This document shows, piece by piece, positions 57,312-64,000 of a stretch of 64,000 nt of DNA. Position numbers and translations under genes: made by a program. This DNA comes from Macrobrachium rosenbergii (taxonomy: Eukaryota > Arthropoda > Malacostraca > Decapoda > Palaemonidae). The stretch is from assembly GCF_040412425.1 (NCBI RefSeq), contig NC_089749.1, forward strand, positions 34,563,570 through 34,627,569, given 5' to 3'. Positions within the stretch are counted from its first letter, which is position 1. Every line of letters begins with the position of its first letter. The notes under the pieces were generated by a model, which was not told the origin of the DNA, did not search any database, and saw only the letters and a list, made by a program, of their open reading frames with translations.

Positions 57312-58127
57312 CTAAGTCCGACAAAGGAGGAGGCACTGAATGAAGCCCCGGACAACGATGAAGAGTCTGCAATCAGACCAGCCTAACCAGAATGCTGAAC
57401 ACCCACACCTAATCGGGAATTCGGAGTTGAATCCGCATAGTTGAACCCGCCGGCAAGAAGAGAAGGCTAAACCGATAAAAAACCCTGGAGCCGATTCCCC
57501 ATTATTACCAAGGGGAAGACAAGTGAGAGTAGCCAAACCAACATTGCTAAACCTTGGGGAGGATGCGCAAACGAAACCGCCTGCGGAGGGATGGAAGAAG
57601 ATGAAGAAGAGGAGAATGAAAGAGGTAGAAGCTAGCTCAGAGTTACCGCCACGGAAAATGCAGGCAATGAAAGCTGCGGACCGCTCGAAGAAGGTACCGC
57701 AAGCCCTGCCAAAACTGTGGAGTGCAAACCCGAACTGGAAGCAACAGGCAAACCCTGTGAAATACCTGATATTCCTGGAACAGCCGCATGAAACAGAAGG
57801 AAGGGGTTGCGTATACCCGAAGGGATGGAACAAGAACCCCTGCGGCCAAATTCTGCCGAAAACTGCATTTTTCACCTGCCTGGAAGCTCCTCCAACTGGA
57901 GAAGACTGTACTGAGGAAGGAAAGGAGACAGAGAAATAGCAGATGCATAAAAAAGTTACCTGAGAAGGCATATCCAAAAGTTGAAGGAGGGGGAAAACGG
58001 AAGATGCGGAAGTTCCGAGGAAAGACTGGGCAGAAGAAAAAAAAACCAAAACTTGAAGGGAGCAGGGGATGAAGCAGATAAGATGTACTGAGGAAGGAAA
58101 AGTGGGAGACAGAGGAATAGCAGACAC
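57312..58127 (-). pseudogene. DIRS H ORF1-region open frame, 271 codons
   Basis: A long minus-strand frame rich in Ser, Phe, Pro and Leu, with no recognised domain. It lies where ORF1 is expected and partly overlaps the purine-rich tandem duplication, so length alone is weak evidence. Copy C has similarly composed frames at the matching place. Confidence 0.3.
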
Positions 58128-58262
58128 ATAAAAGGGTTACCTGAGAAGAGGAAAAGCCAAGGAAAGAGGGAAAACGGAAGATGCAGAAGCAAGGAAAGAC
58201 TGGAGCAGAAGAAGGAGACTGAAAAGAAAAAGGGAACAGCAGAGAATGTGGGAGCAGGAGAT
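57908..58262. repeat. 177-bp purine-rich tandem duplication
   Basis: GTACTGAGGAAGGAAA, GAGGGGGAAAACGGAAGATGC-like and GGGAGCAGG recur, with unit starts at 57908 and 58085. It is strongly AG-rich on the plus strand. Confidence 0.7.
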
Positions 58263-58854
58263 GAAGCGACAGATAATAAAGAAGAAAACTTAGAAGTGAA
58301 GGGACTGAATGTACACCGAATCTGGCCTCCTAAATAATCCTGAAACATATCAGACATGAATTCTGGACACTACTGTGTCACATACTCTCTAATGTTAGAG
58401 AAACCATTAAAAAAAAAAAAAACTCTCACCATAGGTCTGTACCCATTTGAAAACCCCGCAAATCTGCCTTATATTCCGCCACATCCAACTGCAGATCCCA
58501 TAAACTACTTTTAAGCCGAAAGGACACACCATAATCCACCTTACTATGGAGGAGTAGAAAATACAGGAAGGGGGAAACTACAGTAGGAGATTTAGAAAAC
58601 AGTCATAAGTCAAGTTAGAAGTTAGAGCAGAAGGATTCTGCACCACCATAACTGAAACATTGACTTGAGACTTTGAGCCAGTCAAAAGAAGCGATGAAGA
58701 AACTCTTGTAAGAGCACAACAAAAAAACCTGAACCCAAAACCAGAACCCATTCAGAGAACGACTCTGCACCGTTAAAACCTTCTCCTCACTACCTAAAGA
58801 CCTATCCTCCTTTATCACACCTAGATCTTGACTAACATTATCAACATTACATTT
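58263..58854. other. DIRS H 5' region, no gene seen
   Basis: Contains an A run near 58410. Some similarity to copy C around 40680-40860. No open frame worth reporting. Confidence 0.35.
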
Positions 58855-59160
58855 TTATAATAAAATAAAGTTTTGGGGATACTTCACAAATATTAACATA
58901 GCTATAGACCCTACCCACTCGGAGGCTTGCGGTTCTGCCATTACCCTCAGCACCCGTTGGGTGCTGGTTCTGGAACAGGAAGGGAGCTGAAAAGAAAAGA
59001 ACAACGTAGCTAAACAGCTAATACTACGTATTATCCCTATCATGAGAAATGAGGAAGGCGACTGATCATTGAATTTTTGGTAAGTATTAAATGCAATTTT
59101 ATTTTATTATCTGTTTGACTACCACTGAACTTACCAAATAATTAAATCCTCAATCCCACA
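58855..59160 (-). repeat. DIRS G 3' terminal repeat and ICR, worn
   Basis: TATAATAAAATAAAGTTTTG and TTCACAAATATTAACATAGC at the edge are partly complementary to TTGGTAAGTATTAAATGCAA and ATTTTATTTTATTAT at 59078-59110. TACCACTGAACTTACCAAAT follows. Similar to copy F at 31310-31620. Confidence 0.6.
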
Positions 59161-59859
59161 TTGATTCAGGTGGGATGAATGGACACTTAGACCCAAAGAA
59201 CTCTGATATGGAGAAAATTTGGAACAGAATATTTGCTTGTATCTTGAAATGCTTGTTGTAACCTTACCTGGCATAGGGAGCAATGGCAGATGGTGTCTCA
59301 AGTTGTAGCTCATCCGTCCTGTACTGGAAGTGGCAATGAGCCAAGAGTCCCTCTGACTTGAGTGGGTGCTTTGCAACGTGGGAGGTAGTAGAAGGTTGAA
59401 AAGTCCTAACAATCCAAAGGGAACATAAATAATATGTAGAAAGCCCTTGCCCTGGGTGCAGTACAATAGACCAGAAAAGACCAGGATAAAATTAACCTAC
59501 ACCAATCCAGGTCTTTACCCAAAACCAAAATACAAAGTGACACTCACGACTCAGTGTCCACCAAACTTCGCCTGCAGAAGTACAACAACCTTATTCCAGC
59601 AGAGTGAACAAAAAGCAATTGAGCGAAAATCCTATCCTTCATCCCCAACACCTGTGCCAGCTTGCCAACAGACCTTGTTACTGCAATGTCAAGTGACACT
59701 GTTTCAATGTTCCATAAGTAAAACATGGCAAACACTGACTTGCATAAAATCCAAAATGTTGTTTGCAAAATTAAAGAGAGACAGGTTACCTGGGAAAGCC
59801 AAAGGTGTTCAGGGCTCTTATTGCAATATGACATTTTACTTTAACATAAAGTTTTAGTA
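59161..59859 (-). other. DIRS G 3' region with a foreign end-like block
   Basis: Resembles copy F 31720-31920 (CCCTTGCCCTGGG-GCAGTAC). At 59805-59834, AGGTGTTCAGGGCTCTTATTGCAATATG resembles the 5' edge of copies C/H, perhaps the lost end of H. This is uncertain. Confidence 0.35.
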
Positions 59860-60563
59860 AATCATCTTGAACTAATTACATGACTACTAGCTACAGATCT
59901 TAAAAGAATGATAATGCATTCTTGGACAAAGGTGCTGCTGGGGTTTTTTAGAACACCAAAGGTTAGGGCCGACCTCTAAGGTTTAGGTTCTCTCAGCAAG
60001 GTATACTCTCAAAGCTCATTACAGGACCCTGACTTTCTTGATCGGATGGGCCTAGTACTTCTGTGAGGCTCTTAATTGCAACTGGAGCGAGGTAAGGGTT
60101 ATCCGGGTCCTCACTTTTCATTATAAAATAAGCATTTTAAACATTGCTTCCTGAGAAACCTATCCTTTTATCAATGGCATATAGCTTTATCTCTCTTGGC
60201 TGTAGCCAGTGCCATCAAGAATAATGTCAGAAATTCAAAGATTCAAAGGTGACAACGCGATAGGTTCAGGTGGTGATCCTGACAGCCCAGGTTGAGGACC
60301 ATTCCCAAGTGTCCTCAGAAATTCCATGCCCCTGTTTCAGAGGGGAGGAGGGACCTTTTCAAATGTGATTAAATCACTGATGTCTTGGTTTGAAAACTAT
60401 GTTTGAATACTGAATTCAACATCGCTCTGTAACCCTTGATGTTAGATGCTGTCATTGACACCATTCGATGTGGGTTAAGATAGAACCAGAAAATCTGCAA
60501 TTTTGGGCTAAACACTAAATGTTTGAGAAAAGGAGAAATTTCACTGATAAGGCACCACTTCAT
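59860..60563 (-). pseudogene. DIRS G tyrosine recombinase remnant
   Basis: The frame with ASNIKGYRAMLNSVFKHS aligns with WYRAMLSSVFKHRS of copy F. The catalytic half is shifted and unreadable. Confidence 0.55.
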
Positions 60564-60565
60564 AA

Positions 60566-61300
60566 TTATCCTGCCTTGGATTGGTGGACTGCAGAGGAAG
60601 AGACCCAGCCTGCAACATGCTGAAGGGAGGTAGAGGTGTAAGGTGGGGGTTCAACCAGTCCTGCAACATGGCATCTGACTGCCCATGCTTGTGGGTCCAT
60701 AGCCAGGAACAATAGCAATGGAAGAGCGACCAGTGACCCACTAAAATCACTAAACAGGTCTACTCCATAAAACCTCCCCACAGACTTTTCAACAGGTCCC
60801 AGACTTGTGGATTGAGTGACCATTCCGTTGGTAGGACCTGTTTGTTCAAATCAAGACGTCCACCAAGGGTAAAATAAAATACAAAAAAAGGTTATAGGGT
60901 CACAATTGGGTCTTGTTGCTCCTTGCCCAAAGAAAAAATCCTCTTTGTCTCTTTGTAACAAGCACAAAAGAATGGGTCCCTCCTTCAAATTCTTGATTTA
61001 AGACCAGTTGTGTCTATAAGCCATCCGAATGAACTGCTACTGTCTTGTGGAAGGTTAAGCGTTTGCAAAGTGTTGAAGTGCCAGATGAATCGCTTATTAA
61101 GTCCTTTATGTTGATGTGGAGGTTTCTTTGATAAGGGTAACCATGTTCTTCACACCTCCATGAGGTGATCTGGCTGACCAACTCATGTTCCTGGTCCTTT
61201 GTAGATACAACGTTAGGTCAGGGTAACTGGAGCCAGAGATCTTCCTCTTTGAATCTGTCTTACTAAACCAGACAGTCCTTTATGGGGAAAGATGTTGAAA
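60566..61300 (-). pseudogene. DIRS G RNase H / methyltransferase-like remnant
   Basis: Frames hold VDLFSDFSGSLVALPLLL and LAMDPQAWAVRCHVAGLVEP, matching VDLFAT and DPPAWAT-DGLLQNW of other copies. Stops separate the pieces. Confidence 0.55.
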
Positions 61301-61599
61301 ATGAATGAGAAGGGTTCCTTTTTTTGGCCTTTGAAAGGTAAAGTTGCAGTGCTCTTGACTGTAGCCTGCCTAATGGAACAAACTTTCTATGGAAGAAAGG
61401 GTTTAGAAGACTCATCCATGCATTAGCTGAGCAGGAGTGGCGAGTTAGGAAAATCCTGGACTTTCCTGTTAGTTAGATCCTTTGTTGGGATGGAAAGGTT
61501 CAAAACTCTGAGGTTAAAAAGTCTATCACTATCCCCAAATTCCAATAGACTGAGTCGGGACTAACTGTGACTTTTAACTTTATTCAAAGGCCTAAATGA

Positions 61600-62400
61600 G
61601 GGCGAGATGAAGAGTTGTCTGCAGGTCCTCCAATATTTCTGAGATCTCGATGGGGAGCATAGGAGCCAATCGTTCAGGTACCCTTGATGTTTAGATAAAA
61701 TGCTAGCTATTTCGCTATGGGTTTTCAAATGCAGAAGAAAATCTGCCAGTTGAGTTAGAGGGTACTGGAAGCAGTGTGGAAATGAAGACTTTTTCCTGGA
61801 ACATTCTCAGATACTTCCTGGAGTTCAGGTGAATTGAGTGTGGAAGTAAGCATCTTGCATGTCATCATAACCATCCAGTTCCCTGATGGAAGGCCAACAA
61901 AACTGACTGATTCATCTCCATTTTGTTAGCTGTTTGAAATAAGAGGTTGGTATCACTCTATCCAGGACAGGTCTCCATCCTCCCGATGACTTGGGGTAAC
62001 GAAGGGGGTTGTAAACTCCTCCCATGTTTCCATGGTCCTCGACTCGTCCACGGCTCTCTTGTCAGTAGGGCTGACATTTCCCGAGAACTCTCCCAAAACC
62101 TTCTGACTCTGTCTAGGCTGTTGAAGCTGATGGGAGAGGTTACTAGGGAGGTTTCTCCCTGAAATTCATAGCTTTCTTTCAATACTTTCAGCACCCACAG
62201 CCACATTCTTCTTTTGGGATTCTGTCCAGAAACTGGGAAGTCTTGCTCTCATTGGAACACGGAAGACGGACATATCATTTTCTAAGCCTGTTGTCTTGTT
62301 AATGGGTTTCCATTGGTCTGGAGGTTTGGAGGTTGGCTCTAGGTTGGGAAGATCCACTCTGACGTTCTTCTCGAAAGGGTTGTTGCTGCGGGTGAACACG
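61600..62400 (-). pseudogene. DIRS G reverse transcriptase with altered motif C
   Basis: Broken frames give DMQDAYFH (motif A, about 61845-61870) and YLNDWLLCS (about 61655-61685). The first catalytic aspartate of the usual YLDDW is replaced by asparagine. Upstream, SVFRVPMRARLPSFW matches VLRVPVGARLLEFW of copy F. Not functional. Confidence 0.65.
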
Positions 62401-64000
62401 GCATTCTAGTGTTGTGCTTTAGTGCCCACAGCAGGAGATCTTAGTTCTTTTGGTGGATTGAGGAAAGGTCTTGAGTTGCTTCTTCTGTAGATCCTGATGA
62501 AAGGCCCGCTGTGGTGTTGTCTGCGGGACCAGACTATTCTTGTTCTGGGGTCTCAAAAAAGTGGACATTCAAGATGGGGTGGCTCCCAGTTCCTTGACAT
62601 TTACATGCCATTTCTTTGATGGTTTTCTTGTTGTGAAGATGGTTGCTAGCTGGACAGCGTGCCCCATCCCTTACAGCTCTATACAACGCATCCCAGTTCT
62701 CCCAGCCAGTCCCAGGCCTGAGTTCTTTTGAAGGGTCGTTCCACCAAGTCAAATCTATTTTTGGCAGAGGGCCTCCAGATCTTGGCCTCTTTTCCAATCT
62801 TGAAGATAAAGATCTCAAAGACTTTAAATATATCTTTTAAGAAGAAGGTCTAATTCCGAGGTTGTGAGGAGAATTCTGGTCAATGAGAAAGCAGAGTCAT
62901 CCAGGCAACTAAGATACTGTGAAGAATCTCCCCTTGAAAGAGCAGAAACTCCCAAGCAATCTGAATGCTTCTCCAGAGCTGCAAAAGACAGAAACCACTG
63001 CCTGAATCCTATCAGGTAGATGAGGAGGCAAACAGAAAACCGCGATTTGGCTAGATTTACTCTTCATCCATGCTGCAAGAAATCTTTCTTTGATAACAAA
63101 GACACCACCATATGTGGCAGATCTGGCTACCTGATGGTTGTCGTCCATCATCAAAGGCTGAACCCTTTTAATGGGACTAATGGAGAGAAGAACGTTCGAT
63201 GCCAGACCAGGAAAAAACAGTGCTGGGTAATGACAGGCAGGTTGCTCCTCTTCTGCAGGTTCCTCAAAACAAAGTGCAGGTGATCCTGGGTTTCCACAGT
63301 GTCTTGCAAACCTGGAGTTATTTTTGAAGAAGGCTCAACACTTTATCAAGTGAAAAGCGGCGTCCTGTAGGATCTTGAGTAACATCCAGAAATTCTCTCT
63401 GCGTGCATCAATACTGGAGATTCTCCATTGGGTGAGAGAAATTAAACTTGTTCAGTGGACTTTGAGAGGCGCCCAGAACTGGACTGGACGCACAGACATT
63501 GGGCACCCACCTGCTTTTGAAAAACACTGACTCCTTGAAACAACTTCTATTGTCCAGTGGACTTAGCATCAAGGATGGGCACCTGTTCTTGGTGATCTGG
63601 CGTTCCCCACTCCGAGCAGTCAAACATGGGCTCTTCTTGTGGAATCTGGGCCTTCACAAAGGAAGGGAATCTTGTATCCTTCCTTCAAAAAAACTGTCCA
63701 TGGGTGCTCGACGATGGGTGCTCTTGAGATGGGAAAGCTTGGATGCTAGAACGATCTGGAGGTTGTTGTGATCATTTCACCACTAATGTTACACTGGGGT
63801 TCAAGACTCAGTTGTCACCCAGCAGCTGCTGAACTTCACACACTCATTTGGGGTGGAAAACTTTTCACCTGAATGGGGCGTAGGAGAATCTTCGCTGGCT
63901 TCCCCCAAAAACTACAAGAAGGAGAGGGCTACGTTCTCTCTGATCAGATCTTGCGTTGATTGACGGGGCTGAATCTGAATCCACCAGCGCTGAAGGGAAG
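62401..64000 (-). pseudogene. DIRS G ORF1 (Gag-like) region, partial
   Basis: Frames include SSQIAVFCLPPHLPDRIQAV with FRLLGSFCSF, similar to the copy F frame with SFAFPPSLLVCRRYLSCLG. Decayed, and continues beyond the window. Confidence 0.42.

Larger units (their letters stand above)
52655..58850 (-). mobile_element. DIRS-type retrotransposon H, heavily decayed
   Basis: Same family as copy C: identical edge (AATGAAGTTTTCATAATAAA) and long shared stretches. It keeps the 3' terminal repeat and a complete ICR. The recombinase is barely readable and the RT is absent. The right edge is not certain; copy G begins at about 58855. A similar 5' edge sequence appears at about 59805-59834. Confidence 0.65.
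58855..64000 (-). mobile_element. DIRS-type retrotransposon G, runs off the window
   Basis: Same family as F. It carries the 3' terminal repeat and ICR, then recombinase, RNase H, RT and ORF1 traces in order along the plus coordinate. All are frame-broken. It extends beyond 64000, so the 5' end is not visible. Confidence 0.72.

Overview
This is a eukaryotic, animal-type window, and most likely comes from a large repeat-rich arthropod genome. A decapod crustacean is my best guess. The reasons are many DIRS-type retrotransposons, a Penelope-like element, long (CT)n and (GA)n microsatellites, satellite-bearing DNA transposons and one conserved gene with very long introns. The species cannot be named from sequence alone.

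Only one host gene is recognisable. It is a CCDC124 (Lso2-family ribosome-associated protein) orthologue on the minus strand. Three coding exons are visible: 49397-49555 (start codon), 21111-21245 and 13471-13625, separated by introns of about 28.2 kb and 7.5 kb. A splice acceptor just upstream of the ATG shows at least one upstream non-coding exon. The C-terminal exon was not found and probably lies below position 1. Nearly everything else sits in or beside these introns.

Layout: 1-6640 is a diverged large inverted repeat of unknown type. 6951-12015 is a decayed two-exon hAT transposase (minus) whose intron has taken in a TTAA/CCCTTAA satellite-carrying element and a TA-flanked MITE. 14480-16245 is a Penelope-like remnant (RT then GIY-YIG, plus). 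16561-18360 is a second, decayed TTAA satellite element abutting a 5'-truncated plus-strand DIRS (18361-20583). 21712-30584 is a TTAA-flanked element split by an almost complete DIRS (22380-30290) with textbook terminal repeats and an internal complementary region. 30758-31173 is a short TTAA MITE. 31310-45510 is a nested set of minus-strand DIRS copies (F holding B, then C with the left end of D). 46023-48942 is the largest TTAA satellite element. 50407-52640 holds SINE pieces and a LINE (RT and RNase H) interrupted by a tRNA-like SINE with a 10-bp target duplication. 52655-64000 holds two further minus-strand DIRS copies (H and G); G runs off the window.

No complete functional mobile element was seen. 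The best-preserved coding block is a 345-codon DIRS reverse transcriptase at 42646-43680. The most striking patterns are the TTAA-flanked transposons carrying about 375-bp satellite arrays, the head-to-tail junctions preserved inside the DIRS copies, and the depth of nesting inside one intron of a small conserved gene.
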